Assembly (NCBI GenBank): GCA_905612355.1 | Contig: CAJQRU010000048.1 | Location: 1 to 62,551 of the forward strand | Source of the DNA: an uncultured Gammaproteobacteria bacterium | Lineage (GTDB): Bacteria; Pseudomonadota; Gammaproteobacteria; Arenicellales; UBA868 | Direction of reading: 5' to 3' | Length of the DNA stretch: 62,551 nt | Shown: positions 53,469 to 62,551 of the stretch, in pieces | Position numbering within the stretch: position 1 is the stretch's first letter | Layout of the letters: each line of letters begins with the position of its first letter | Notes under the pieces: generated by a model | The model's input: only the letters and a program-made list of their open reading frames with translations | The model's database searches: none | Told to the model about the DNA's origin: nothing | Translations under genes and position numbers: made by a program

Positions 53469-54653
53469 TCACGCGTCAGTCCGTTTTAATGCCGGTCGCA
53501 GAAATATCGCAAGCGGTAGCGTAATGAGAGTCGCTCCCACCATCGCCGCTACAGAAGCACCCAAATGAAATGAATCAGCGACAAAGCCAAACACCAAAGG
53601 TCCGGCAACGGAGGCGCCATTGGACATCGTGTAGATCGCGGCGAACCCACGCGATTGTCGGGCGTCATGCACAAAATTGCTCACCGTCGCGTAGGAGATT
53701 GACGACGAGCCTTGCAGAACAACACCCAGCAAAGGCAACAATATAAACGCCACGATAGTCGGTGAAAAGAAAACCACGGTCATAACAATCGCAGTTAAGG
53801 ATTGCACCAGGACCAATGATCGGACTACCCCCAGTTTAGCCGCCAAATGTCCGCAGGCGAATTTTCCGCAAACCCCACCCGCAAGTGTTGCAACCACTGC
53901 AAACGCAGCCAGCACCGGCGGCACCTGTTTTGCGACCATCAAGAATGCGACAAAAACCAGGAAGCCATCCTGGACTGCGATATCCAAAAACACAATGCTT
54001 GCCAGCGTTACAAAACCCATGCGATCCCGCACACCCCAACCCCCAACAACCGTTCTGGCACGCAGGGTCGCCGGTATTGCACTGCTTTTTTTTATCACCC
54101 CCAACACCAACCAGAGGATTCCTGCTGCGGTCAACCCGACAAATCCGTATCCCGCCGCTAGTCCCTGCCACCCCACTTGGAAACCAAAAAGCACACTGGC
54201 AATTCCCGTGAACAACAATTTTCCAGTGTCTCCGCTCGCGTTATAAGTGCCTAACGCGACTCGCCGATCAGGACCCTCAAACGCACCAGCAATCAAGGAT
54301 GAACACAGCGAGTGTTGAAAGGCAGCACCACACCCGGCGATCAACAGTGCCAGTAAAACTCCGTGGTAGCCATTCGCCAGGGACATCGTCAAATACCCCA
54401 CGCCCGCGCCTGTCAGCCCGAGCACCAACAGTCGCCGCTCACCCACCCGCTCGGAAAGAATGCCCGCTGGTATCTCGAGTAACCACATCGCGCCGCTGTG
54501 TACTGCCCGAATCGCACCGATCTGCGCATAGCCAAGACCAAAACTCTGGGCAAGAACAGGCAAAAGCACGTAGATCGACGCGGTCAACCCATCCTGCAAA
54601 CCATGCACCGCCGCACAAGTTGCGAGCAGTTGCTTATGGGGTGCTTTCATCAT
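53469..54653 (-). CDS. MFS transporter
   Basis: A 394-residue, roughly 12-helix permease. Motif A occurs as IPAGILSERVGERRLLVLG after helix 2, and CGAAFQHSLCSSLIAGAF lies near helix 4. Start at the double ATG near 54653 is preferred over a TTG at 54671, but ribosome-binding sites are weak for both. Substrate unknown. It lies between PhyH (convergent) and a PaaI-like thioesterase (same strand), so the group may handle a CoA-linked acid, but this is a guess. Confidence 0.85.
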   Translation of the reverse strand: MMKAPHKQLLATCAAVHGLQDGLTASIYVLLPVLAQSFGLGYAQIGAIRAVHSGAMWLLEIPAGILSERVGERRLLVLGLTGAGVGYLTMSLANGYHGVLLALLIAGCGAAFQHSLCSSLIAGAFEGPDRRVALGTYNASGDTGKLLFTGIASVLFGFQVGWQGLAAGYGFVGLTAAGILWLVLGVIKKSSAIPATLRARTVVGGWGVRDRMGFVTLASIVFLDIAVQDGFLVFVAFLMVAKQVPPVLAAFAVVATLAGGVCGKFACGHLAAKLGVVRSLVLVQSLTAIVMTVVFFSPTIVAFILLPLLGVVLQGSSSISYATVSNFVHDARQSRGFAAIYTMSNGASVAGPLVFGFVADSFHLGASVAAMVGATLITLPLAIFLRPALKRTDA

Positions 54654-54731
54654 GCAAGCAAATGAAAGCAACCACGAGGAAACCCGATGTCGCTCTCTAT
54701 GGTCAGCATCGCAAATACCGCGAGGGCCAAA

Positions 54732-55157
54732 CTAGCGCGGCCAGAGAATTAGCTGTGTACAACGGTAATAACACAATTCTTTTCCCTCGTCAGCGCTGGA
54801 CACCACTGCGTCCCATACCTGCGTGGTGCGACCTTTGTGCACTGGAGTGGCAACACAACGGATCACGCCTGCATTAGTCATGGCAAGAAAATTGTTCTTT
54901 GTTTCGATCGTTGTAAAACCAGAGGCACCCTGCGGCAACGATTTAACGCAGCCGTATCCAGCGCACGAATCTGCTAATGCAAATAAGGTTCCCGCATGCA
55001 AGGTCCCATGCCAACCGGAATGGTGTTGCTGTAGAGGGATATGAGCGATCACTTCATCTGCCTCAACCTTGGTGAAGGCCATACCAAGATAACCAAACAA
55101 AAATCCCTTCCCGTATTGATTGAATTCCTCAAGCGTTCTTGGCCATGGTGATTCCAT
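54732..55157 (-). CDS. PaaI/DUF4442-like hotdog-fold thioesterase
   Basis: A 141-residue hotdog-fold protein: AFTKVEADEVIAHIPLQQH, GTLHAGTLFALADSCAGYG with the helix-start HxG-type motif (LHAGTLFALAD), and the C-terminal AVVSSADEGKELCYYRCTQLIL. The family hydrolyses acyl-CoA thioesters. GGAG lies 5 bases before the ATG. It is followed by the MFS gene on the same strand. Acyl chain specificity is not apparent. Confidence 0.85.
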   Translation of the reverse strand: MESPWPRTLEEFNQYGKGFLFGYLGMAFTKVEADEVIAHIPLQQHHSGWHGTLHAGTLFALADSCAGYGCVKSLPQGASGFTTIETKNNFLAMTNAGVIRCVATPVHKGRTTQVWDAVVSSADEGKELCYYRCTQLILWPR

Positions 55158-55374
55158 AGAAACTCCGTGTCGTTACCGTCTGCATTTGGCTACATATCTT
55201 AACAATGATAGACACAATTGGTGGCTGGGCCTGACTTCGGGATTTATTTTTCGTGGCAGGCCGCGGCCATTAGCTTCTAGCATAACCCTCCATGCCGATG
55301 TTGACCTTACGAGGTTAAGGGCGTCGCGGTGTTCGCAAAAATCAATCGCCGTTGAACAACTGTTAGATTGAGAA

Positions 55375-58300
55375 TTAGTTCAGCAACGATCCAGCCGGGC
55401 GCCCAGATCCGTAGATGGCAAGGCGCCTTAATAATTCGACATACCCCGTCAACGGATAAGTTGGAAATGCTTTTGAGGAATAGCGCCTCCAGATGTCGCG
55501 GGCACGCCCAGGTTCACCCGCTGTAAGGTCCCCTAGCATCGCGGCCGCAACAACATAGGATCGAACAACGATCGGAGTCTCTATATTGTTTTCGAGGAGG
55601 CGCCTCGCCGCAGCGGACATTCCATTCTCGTCACGATGAGCCACCGCGCGATATAAGTTTAGCCATAACACAGTTCGTGCATCTTTTGATGCAGCACAGT
55701 TAGCTTCAGCAACCATGTTAACCAAGGATATTCCATCATCGGGATTAAGGAACGGTAGAGACATCGTCATGACATCGTGAACGATGAAACGAAAATCAGA
55801 TATCGCGCTATCGAGGGTGCATGACGATAGGGCACGCCTCAACGAATGTGTCAGATACCCTGTCATCGGCAAAGAAGGCCGCGAATAATTATTCCTCTCG
55901 CCGATCTTCCCAGTATCGAATAAGTTGCGATGCACCCAACGTGCCTCCATATGCATAGCGACTGCACCAAGAAATCGCGCATGAGTAACTTGCGAGTGAT
56001 CAAATATTTCCCCACTCAGCATTTCGACCACCGGCAAGGGTGCGAGACTGAAAGAGCCAAGTGTCCGGGCTACTGATTTCTTAAACCGCGCACGACCTGC
56101 ATTAAGGTCAACGTAAGGGAAATAATCCGAGTTAATCGGAGCCGTTGACCCTTCCAAATAAAGCTCTAGATGTTCCCTTCCAATCAGCCTTCTTACCAGA
56201 AGATCACTTTTCTTATCTACGCCGACTCGTTTCAATTCCTCGGCAATAGGACCCAATAAGATATGGGACCAATCGGGATCACTCAATTCGCCAGAATTCT
56301 TCGCGATGACCAAGATGTCCCCATCGTCCAACATATAAACAACGAAGTCAGAGAAACTGCTCGCAAGTGCTTTTAAAATCGAATTCATCAAAACGTCATC
56401 AAACTCGTAAAGCTGAATCCACTGAGCGAACAAACCATTCTTAGCGAGATAATGCTGTATGGTGGAGTAGAACTCTGTCGTAAATAGACTTGCAACCCCG
56501 CTCACCCAAGGATTGGAGGGTTCGGCAACAATGATGTCGTAGACATCTTGATTAAGTGAAAAAAACGTTTTGGCATCCTCAATATGTATGTTGCTGCGCG
56601 GATCCATATAAGCGCGTTGCACGCGATCTTTAAATCTGTAGGCACCAGCAACGATGGCGGGCTCGATTTCGATAGTGTCCACTTTCCTAATACCTTCGGA
56701 CGCCAAGAGCACATGGGTCGTTAAGCCAGAACCCATGCCGATAGTTGCAGCAGTCTTGGCATTGGGCATGTACGCCATAGGCAGAACGCCGGACAGGACC
56801 ATCGTTACTTCATCAGCGGTGTAAGGCTTCGATTGATTCATCTGAATACTCGCATCTGGCTTCCCATTCGTTGATATCGTCACAATACCCCCAGCGTTTT
56901 CAGTCACGGCGACAGTTGCCGTTTTCCCATCTTTATAAAAACTGACACGGGAAGATGGCACTAACTTGGCGACGCCTGATCGGAAAACACCAGACACTAA
57001 AACTGACGAAGGAAGAGCCATCGTCGAAATGAAGACAATTAGCCCAGCGAGGCTTATCAGGCCGCTAGCAGTCAGAAGGATATTGCCAGACCATCGGATA
57101 GGTCTCCTAAATAGCAATATGAGTCCTAGGGAAATATCGAGTCCCGCACCCAAAACGATTAACTGTTTTAACCCCAGAAATGGCAGTCCCACATGAACCG
57201 CAACCAAGACTCCGATGATCGCACCCGTTGTGTTAGCTGCGTAGATTTGCCCAATGCTCTTTTCACCGTGTCCCTGCCCGATCAACGCATAGGTAAACAA
57301 AGGCAGCGTCATCCCAGCCATAACTGTGGTTGGCAACATCACCAATAACGCGATTGAGTGACTAGCTATGTGAAATACGTCATAGCCTGCATCTGTTTGA
57401 CCGAGCACTTTCAGCACCCATTCCATTCCATCGAAAGCACCCACATATATTGGGATAGTGAGCAACGCGAAAGCCCCCATCATCAATTGCACATAGCCCG
57501 CAAAACGAATAGGGGATACGATGTGGTCAAGACGGTTCTTGATCCAGAGTCCGCCAAGCGCCAGGCCCACAATAAAGGCGCTTAAGATCAATTCAAATGA
57601 ATGCGTAGTCGATCCAAGAACCAAACTAAGCATGCGAATCCAGCTTATTTCATAGATAAAAGACGCTGTGCCGGTGACAAAAGCAGCAAAAAGAAACAAT
57701 GAGGCAGGTGATGAAATGTGGCCGGACTTGATCCGCTTCTCGAAAGGCAGTCCTGGCATTGATGGATCGAGTCGCACGAGAATCCAAATAGCGAGCGCGA
57801 GCGCAATGTTAAGCAGGCCTGCGGTGACGATGGTGCCGGGCAATCCAACAAAGCCAATTAACCAAAAGCCACTCGCCAAGACTCCAGCCGCAGCGCCAAT
57901 GCTGTTGGTGAAATACAGCATGGCAATACTGCTCCCCGGTGCGCGAGGATAACGTCGAATTACTCCAGCACTCATTAATGGAAAAGTCATGCCCAGCAGC
58001 ACAGACTGGGGCATGATTAAGCAACCCGCTACTAGCCATTTAAGACCCACTCCAAACGTGGAAGAGACTGTCGAAGAAAGTACCGAGTCATAAAAAAATT
58101 CCATTAAGGAAGAGAAAGTGTCGTGAAAGACCAGGCCGGCACAGCCGACAAGAAACTCAGCTGCGGCATAAAATAGGAGTGGGGAAATGTCTTTGACCAA
58201 ATAACGGCTCGCCGCCCAGGACCCTAGCGCCATGCCCCCCATAAAAATAATGAGCACCAGTGATTGAGCATAAGCCGCATGTCCGAGGAAGAGCTTCAGG

Positions 58301-58428
58301 TAGTGCGACCAGATCGACTCGTACATCAATCCAGCAAACCCCGAAATGCCAAACATCAAGAAATACATGGCCCGCGGAGCGATTAATGTGTTTCGAGCAA
58401 ATAACACAGAAGATAAGTATTTGTTCAT
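55375..58428 (-). CDS. Membrane protein fused to a spermidine-synthase-like domain
   Basis: A 1017-residue protein. Residues about 15-460 hold twelve or so transmembrane segments, including MFLMFGISGFAGLMYESIW and YAANTTGAIIGVLVAVHVGL. Residues about 510-740 form a methyltransferase-like fold with GMGSGLTTHVLLAS, DTIEIEPAIVAGA and the characteristic VAEPSNPWVSGVASLFTTEF, in which the position of the catalytic Asp of spermidine synthase is Glu. The final 250 residues are helical and rich in Ala/Leu, possibly TPR-like. The group of fused MFS/spermidine-synthase proteins lacks a firm function; polyamine synthesis is doubtful. It stands alone with 220-430-base flanks. Confidence 0.88.
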   Translation of the reverse strand: MNKYLSSVLFARNTLIAPRAMYFLMFGISGFAGLMYESIWSHYLKLFLGHAAYAQSLVLIIFMGGMALGSWAASRYLVKDISPLLFYAAAEFLVGCAGLVFHDTFSSLMEFFYDSVLSSTVSSTFGVGLKWLVAGCLIMPQSVLLGMTFPLMSAGVIRRYPRAPGSSIAMLYFTNSIGAAAGVLASGFWLIGFVGLPGTIVTAGLLNIALALAIWILVRLDPSMPGLPFEKRIKSGHISSPASLFLFAAFVTGTASFIYEISWIRMLSLVLGSTTHSFELILSAFIVGLALGGLWIKNRLDHIVSPIRFAGYVQLMMGAFALLTIPIYVGAFDGMEWVLKVLGQTDAGYDVFHIASHSIALLVMLPTTVMAGMTLPLFTYALIGQGHGEKSIGQIYAANTTGAIIGVLVAVHVGLPFLGLKQLIVLGAGLDISLGLILLFRRPIRWSGNILLTASGLISLAGLIVFISTMALPSSVLVSGVFRSGVAKLVPSSRVSFYKDGKTATVAVTENAGGIVTISTNGKPDASIQMNQSKPYTADEVTMVLSGVLPMAYMPNAKTAATIGMGSGLTTHVLLASEGIRKVDTIEIEPAIVAGAYRFKDRVQRAYMDPRSNIHIEDAKTFFSLNQDVYDIIVAEPSNPWVSGVASLFTTEFYSTIQHYLAKNGLFAQWIQLYEFDDVLMNSILKALASSFSDFVVYMLDDGDILVIAKNSGELSDPDWSHILLGPIAEELKRVGVDKKSDLLVRRLIGREHLELYLEGSTAPINSDYFPYVDLNAGRARFKKSVARTLGSFSLAPLPVVEMLSGEIFDHSQVTHARFLGAVAMHMEARWVHRNLFDTGKIGERNNYSRPSLPMTGYLTHSLRRALSSCTLDSAISDFRFIVHDVMTMSLPFLNPDDGISLVNMVAEANCAASKDARTVLWLNLYRAVAHRDENGMSAAARRLLENNIETPIVVRSYVVAAAMLGDLTAGEPGRARDIWRRYSSKAFPTYPLTGYVELLRRLAIYGSGRPAGSLLN

Positions 58429-58856
58429 TTACGTGGTGTGAAAATGTGTAGCGGTGGTGCTATCACTAATAAATGACTGGCACAAATCAGGACCGCAGCA
58501 TACCGATGATCGAAGATTAGTAAAATTACTCAACGTAACAGCCGCCAAAGTATGACCGATTGATGGGGAAAAAGTTACCCCACCATTCATGATTTCCAAG
58601 GTGATTAACGACAACATCACGAAGATGACTTAGTGATTTTCCGGAATTCGAAAAACGTTTTCCATTAGAGATACGGGCCCCGACAACGATTCATTGCGCA
58701 CGTTTGGTGATGATATCGATTCCGCGCACTGAACCAACTACAACTGTTAGTCAAGTTAAGCGAGAGCCACAACTTGTCCTACAGCCTTGAAACATTGAGA
58801 CAAGGCGCAATAGTTGGTAATGTTTCCTGGCTAGCGAGAAACCAGGCTATTTCACT
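58429..58856. other. Divergent intergenic region
   Basis: A 428-base gap between the divergent membrane-fusion gene and the interrupted TauD-like gene. Frames here are short and show no homology or Shine-Dalgarno. I see no RNA-like fold. It presumably carries promoters for both flanking genes. Confidence 0.4.
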
Positions 58857-59875
58857 GTGTCATGCTACAAACAATGTTACCCCAATGGAATTGTTCTTCC
58901 CTTGAACGGTGCCTTTGGGGCACTTGTTGAGGGCGTCAATCGACACCAGCTCGCGGATGCAGCGTTTCGCGATCAGGCTTATGACTTGTGGATGGCATAC
59001 AACGGCTTACTCATAGTCCGAGGTCCAGACCTTGCGTTTCTGACGCCAGAAAGCTTGCTGCATTGGGGGGAAACATTCGGCACGGTAGATTGGAAAATGG
59101 AAAGCGGTCGCGATTTCTGTCGGGTTGGCAATCTGCCAATCATGCGTATTGGAAACACCGTGGACCATAGAGCCACATCCAACGCGATCTTGTCCAATGA
59201 GCCGCTTATCAAGACTGCTGACGAGGTGCGCTACAACCCCGCAACCAGGACTCCTGTGTGGCATACCGACGGCACTTTCAAGCGGCATCCACCCATTGGT
59301 TCCGTCTTTCATTGCCGACAGGCTCCCAGCGCAGGTGGCGCCACTTTATTTGCCGACATGTGCAGCGCATTCACAATGCTTGATGACTCGGTCAAGGAAG
59401 AACTATCTGGCTTAGAGGCGGTCTGCTCTCTGGCCCACCACGACAAAAAAATCAATCTCAGTTCACCGACCTACCCAACGCTGACACCGACCCAGCGTGC
59501 CGACAACCCACCGATGCGAGTCCCTCTAATTCTGACTCACCCCATCACTGGAAAAGCCGCTCTTTATGGACTCAACAGCTAACCTGCGCCATTGTTTCCA
59601 CGAATGCATCAATCACTGAAGAGAAGATGGATATCTTCGACCTGCAAGGCATCGAACATGAAAGCGTCGCTACCTTGAGAAACCTGCTACCCACTGTGAC
59701 GGCGCCTGATTTCACAGTCTCCTGGACGTGGGCCCCTGGCGACATCGTCGTATGGGACAACCGCTGTACTCTCCACGCGGGCACCGGTTTCAACGCGGCG
59801 GCTGAACAACGTGAAATGTGGCGCTTGTCGCTTACGACTCCCGAACCGGCGACCAGTAACACATCCCTGGGCTAA
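58857..59875 (+). pseudogene. TauD/TfdA dioxygenase gene broken by a frameshift
   Basis: The first part (GTG 58857 to TAA at 59580) has PLNGAFGALVEGV, VWHTDGTFKRHPPIGSVFHC with the HxD iron ligands, and ends at HPITGKAALYGLNS. In the other frame, residues resume from about 59585: TCAIVSTNASITEEK leading into EHESVATLRNLLPT, then WAPGDIVVWDNRCTLHAG with the third His ligand and MWRLSL with the 2OG Arg. Restoring one base near 59578-59584 joins the two into a single TauD-like enzyme of about 340 residues. So the gene is a fresh pseudogene or the assembly has a single-base error. If intact, it would be an alpha-ketoglutarate-dependent dioxygenase such as taurine or aryloxyalkanoate type. Confidence 0.85.
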
Positions 59876-60039
59876 CTCCACTCGGCGTCGTTTGTGCCCC
59901 AACAAACCCTCTCACTTTTTCCTTCATGGAATTGTTCAAGTAGCACAGCGCCTCGCCATGTTGCGCCACGATGCAACGTAACTCCACTAACCTATCGACG
60001 TCTGGTGACGCAGTTGACCAACTCCATTAAAATCAGGCC

Positions 60040-61068
60040 ATGCTAACTGACTGGCCACACGTTATTAACGAGACTTCTGTATGGAAGTCATCAGTTTACG
60101 CCGACGAATCCAGCTGGATAGTGCATTTTACCGAGTCACAACTGGCCGAGATCGAACAAGCCGCACGTCAGGTTCTTGCCTCAGGACAAGGCCCAACTTC
60201 ATTCAGAAAATCTGACTTTACTCTGCCAACGGTGGCATCACTTCTCGACGACCTACTTCGCACCCTACACAAGGGGCGGGGTTTTGTCTTTCTGCGAGGA
60301 CTCGACGTCACTCGCTATGACATTGACACCCTGAAGATTATTTATTGGGGCATCTGTTCCTACCTCGGTGAAGGAATCTCCCAGAACGCACAGGGTGAAG
60401 CCATGAGTGCCGTAACGGATTACGGTGATTCATTTGAGGGCAACGACCCTTATCGTCACAACATTCGCGCACATCGAACCACTACCGAGATACACCCACA
60501 CACCGACAGCTGTGACTACGTCGCTTTATTGTGTGTTCGACCGGCCAAATCTGGCGGTGAAAGTGCGGTCGTCAGTTCACTTGCCATCTACAATGAACTC
60601 ATGGCCACACATCCGGAATACCTACAGCCTCTGCGACGAGGGTTTTTCCTGGACCTGGTAGGCAAAGGAACGTCAGGAAAACAACTCAGCTTCCACCGCA
60701 TCCCCGTCTTCAGTTATTTCAGCGGGAAAATGTCTGCGCGATTTAATAAACGCCAGATCGAACTTGGCGCTGAAAAATCAATTGAAGGCCTGGATACGCT
60801 CAGCCAAAAAGCAATCAACTACGTCGCCGAACTCTCGCTGCGTGATGAGTTTCAACTGCCTATGACGTTTCAGGCCGGTGATATACAAATTCTCAATAGT
60901 CGCGTGACATTTCATGCTCGAAAAGCCTTTGATGATCATGCTCAACCTGAGCGCAAGCGCTTGCTGTTAAGGGTGTGGTTAAACGCACTGAATCCCCGAC
61001 CCATGGCACCTGAATTTGCCAACCAGCTCAACACGGGTGAGCGAGGGGCGGTGACGCTTCGCCAGTAG
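60040..61068 (+). CDS. TauD/TfdA-like Fe(II)/2-oxoglutarate dioxygenase
   Basis: A 342-residue enzyme with GFVFLRGLDVTRYD, the iron-binding EIHPHTDSCDYVALL (His154 and Asp156), KSGGESAVVSSLAIYNEL, ILNSRVTFHARKAF with the third His, and RKRLLLRVWLNAL with the 2OG-binding Arg. It is similar in layout to, but clearly distinct from, the frameshifted neighbour 165 bases upstream. Substrate is unknown; typical uses are C-H hydroxylation of sulfonates, herbicide acids or gamma-butyrobetaine-like compounds. It lacks a strong ribosome binding site. Length is normal and motifs complete. Confidence 0.9.
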   Translation: MLTDWPHVINETSVWKSSVYADESSWIVHFTESQLAEIEQAARQVLASGQGPTSFRKSDFTLPTVASLLDDLLRTLHKGRGFVFLRGLDVTRYDIDTLKIIYWGICSYLGEGISQNAQGEAMSAVTDYGDSFEGNDPYRHNIRAHRTTTEIHPHTDSCDYVALLCVRPAKSGGESAVVSSLAIYNELMATHPEYLQPLRRGFFLDLVGKGTSGKQLSFHRIPVFSYFSGKMSARFNKRQIELGAEKSIEGLDTLSQKAINYVAELSLRDEFQLPMTFQAGDIQILNSRVTFHARKAFDDHAQPERKRLLLRVWLNALNPRPMAPEFANQLNTGERGAVTLRQ

Positions 61069-61320
61069 CGGTAACTATTTTCAGCTCACGGAACCCGAAA
61101 CCGCAGTGAGCGATATCACCGTTTAAGCCCTTGTCGCGGGCGGCGCGAAAAATAAGTCCGCCTCGAGATAGGGCGGATGTCGCCGGCAGCTCTCAGTCAC
61201 CTTGATAGATGCAACACTTTCCACGGCACTATTGTCCGTTCGATTGACAATCAATGCGCCGAGACTCTCGGCTACGGGATGACCGATAGACCGCACTGGA
61301 TTGGCCTAACTCCACGACGG

Positions 61321-62055
61321 TCATTTGACTTTCCTCGCCCAATACAGGTAACACACCGCCGACAATCCAGCCGCGCCAAACAGTACACACATCACCATGA
61401 TTTGATAACGCGCGGCAATTAGCGGTGAAACTCCAGCCAATACTTGCCCTGTCATCATGCCCGGCAACGAAACCAAGCCGACTGCCATCAGTGAATTGAC
61501 CAATGGTATGAGCGCCGCCTGAAACGCAGTGCGCCTTGCTGACTCTTCTTTTTGTCCATTATTCATCTCGGCAGCATACCGCTCTGCTGCAATACTGACG
61601 GAATTCATCGAATTTGAAAAAATCATCCCAGCCAGTGGAATCAGGTAACGAGGGTCATACCAAGGAGTTACGTCGATAACCAACTGTGTGGTCAAAAAAA
61701 GCGTTGGCACGCCTCCAACAATAATCGCACCCAATGCCGCCCAGTAAAGACGAGGTCGATCGTGGCCCACCGATCGCAGGGCGATCCAACTGGCAACCAT
61801 AATCATCATGGCGAGCACCCCAAACACAACAAGAGAGCTATCTGTATCAAACAAGAAGACCAACACATAACCAACCAGTAATAATTGGGCCAACATACGA
61901 GCCGCACCATAAATGGTTGGCCGGACAGGCAATGCCCAACGCTGTTGGACCAGGATAACCACCAACACCGGGATAAACGCGAGCGCTAACCTATTCAAAG
62001 GGATGATATCGACGGACACATTCATCAGTGCTTTCAACCCCTGGGTATTTGACAT
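61321..62055 (-). CDS. fetB: FetB-type iron-export ABC permease (UPF0014)
   Basis: A 244-residue polytopic protein: LALAFIPVLVVILVQQRWAL, ARMLAQLLLVGYVLVFLF, the conserved YLIPLAGMIFSNSMNSVSIA motif around residue 135-155, and GLVSLPGMMTGQVLAGVSPL. This is the FetB/YbbM permease family, which with the FetA ATPase is linked to iron efflux and oxidative-stress tolerance in E. coli. No fetA gene lies next to it within the window; the upstream gene is the divergent SDR. The name is by family, function inferred. Confidence 0.88.
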   Translation of the reverse strand: MSNTQGLKALMNVSVDIIPLNRLALAFIPVLVVILVQQRWALPVRPTIYGAARMLAQLLLVGYVLVFLFDTDSSLVVFGVLAMMIMVASWIALRSVGHDRPRLYWAALGAIIVGGVPTLFLTTQLVIDVTPWYDPRYLIPLAGMIFSNSMNSVSIAAERYAAEMNNGQKEESARRTAFQAALIPLVNSLMAVGLVSLPGMMTGQVLAGVSPLIAARYQIMVMCVLFGAAGLSAVCYLYWARKVK

Positions 62056-62233
62056 TTCAGAAGTGAAAGAAAATCATACCGCGTTTATGCATCTTCCGTG
62101 AATCACTGAAACACAACGGCATTGTGACCCCAACTTGATGCCTCATTGTGGAGCCTTTACTGGGAAAGCAACCCTCACCAGGGGTGCTACCACGCTCTGT
62201 CACGATAAGATCACTAAATAAGGAGGTGTATCG

Positions 62234-62551
62234 ATGGATTTTCAACTACAAGAAAGGGTTGCATTAGTGACAGGCGGTAGTCGCGGTATTGGGCGGGCGA
62301 TAGCTCTGACTCTGGCCTCACAAGGAATGCACGTCGCCATTTGTGGCCGCACACGGGAGACGCTGGATAACACCGCGGCCGATATTCAGAAATACGATGT
62401 CAAGGCCTGGGCATTCCAAACCGACGTCAGTCAGCTTGAGGGACTCGAACAATTGGTCCAAAAAACCCTACAGGCTGCGGGCCGGATCGATGTCTTGGTA
62501 AACAATGCCGTCACATCTACCAGCGCCCCTTTCAATGAGTTAACCGACGAT
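62234..62551 (+). CDS. SDR-family dehydrogenase, partial
   Basis: Open to the right edge (106 codons). The N-terminus MDFQLQERVALVTGG continues into SRGIGRAIALTLA, giving the TGxxxGIG cofactor motif at residues 13-20, and VLVNNAV stands where NNAG is usual. AGGAGG at 62221-62226, 7 bases before the ATG, makes this start secure. The catalytic Ser-Tyr-Lys lies beyond the window, so the substrate cannot be judged. It is divergent from FetB. Confidence 0.9.
   Translation, partial: MDFQLQERVALVTGGSRGIGRAIALTLASQGMHVAICGRTRETLDNTAADIQKYDVKAWAFQTDVSQLEGLEQLVQKTLQAAGRIDVLVNNAVTSTSAPFNELTDD

Noticed and set aside
54299-54877. 192-codon plus-strand frame over an MFS gene
   Set aside because: Antisense to a membrane protein with motif A and typical helices; low-complexity translation.
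1-62551. Search for tRNA, rRNA, CRISPR arrays, insertion sequences, prophage or att sites
   Set aside because: None seen by reading. Direct repeats were limited to the 10-bp unit near 31.6 kb and no transposase or integrase motifs occur; a covariance or profile search would be decisive.

Overview
The window looks like a stretch of chromosome from a free-living, Gram-negative, heterotrophic proteobacterium, perhaps a marine gammaproteobacterium. That placement is inferred from AGGAGG-type ribosome binding sites, Sec and Tat-like export signals, a periplasmic Spy/CpxP-type protein, RecQ with an HRDC domain, FetB, and the large accessory catabolic content. No rRNA, tRNA, CRISPR array, transposase or phage gene was seen. 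Both edges cut genes: an acyl-CoA synthetase on the left and an SDR dehydrogenase on the right.

Layout. 1-3.6 kb (minus): acyl-CoA synthetase, a GcvT-fold methyl/aminomethyltransferase-like protein and an ArsI/CadI-type C-As lyase. 3.7-6 kb (plus): kynureninase and a luciferase-like oxidoreductase. 6.1-11.7 kb (minus): a probable sugar-acid/polyol catabolic unit (MFS permease, enolase-superfamily dehydratase, GMC oxidoreductase, Gfo/Idh/MocA dehydrogenase). 12-17.6 kb (plus): a complete Dpp/Opp-type ABC importer with a strong hairpin after the binding-protein gene. 17.7-22.3 kb (minus): CobW GTPase, YtcJ-like amidohydrolase, DMSP-lyase-family cupin, a small alpha/beta-barrel protein and a GFA-fold zinc protein. 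22.6-25.4 kb (plus): two small proteins, a terminator and a type I Baeyer-Villiger monooxygenase. 25.5-28.4 kb: MscS channel and RecQ.

28.5-31.3 kb (minus): a PanB-fold protein that lacks the expected metal ligands, an exported intradiol dioxygenase, and upstream a short unit comprising a 24-codon reading frame with a near-ideal Shine-Dalgarno, two hairpins and a UUCG-loop terminator. 31.7-36.5 kb: a pentapeptide-repeat protein and a heterodimeric ABC exporter with one degenerate ATP site. 36.8-43.5 kb: an EthD/DUF-type gene interrupted by TAG, a DMT permease, a TPR-like secreted protein, a DUF255 protein, a perfect 28-bp palindrome before a cupin gene, and a duplicated-domain barrel protein. 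43.9-47 kb: alpha/beta hydrolase, luciferase-like oxidoreductase and an M20-fold protein that appears to lack catalytic residues.

47.2-62.5 kb: nitroreductase, HyuB and HyuA (hydantoinase/oxoprolinase), PhyH dioxygenase, MFS permease, PaaI-like thioesterase, a 1017-residue membrane/spermidine-synthase-like fusion, a frameshifted TauD gene, an intact TauD-like gene, FetB and a partial SDR. Overall this is a scavenging toolkit of transporters feeding oxygenases, hydrolases and dehydrogenases for small organic compounds. The two broken oxygenase/barrel-type genes suggest recent loss or sequence errors. The most unusual items are the mini-gene at 30.2-30.4 kb, the PanB-like and M20-like proteins with lost active sites, the composite degenerate ATP site of the exporter, and the 28-bp palindrome.
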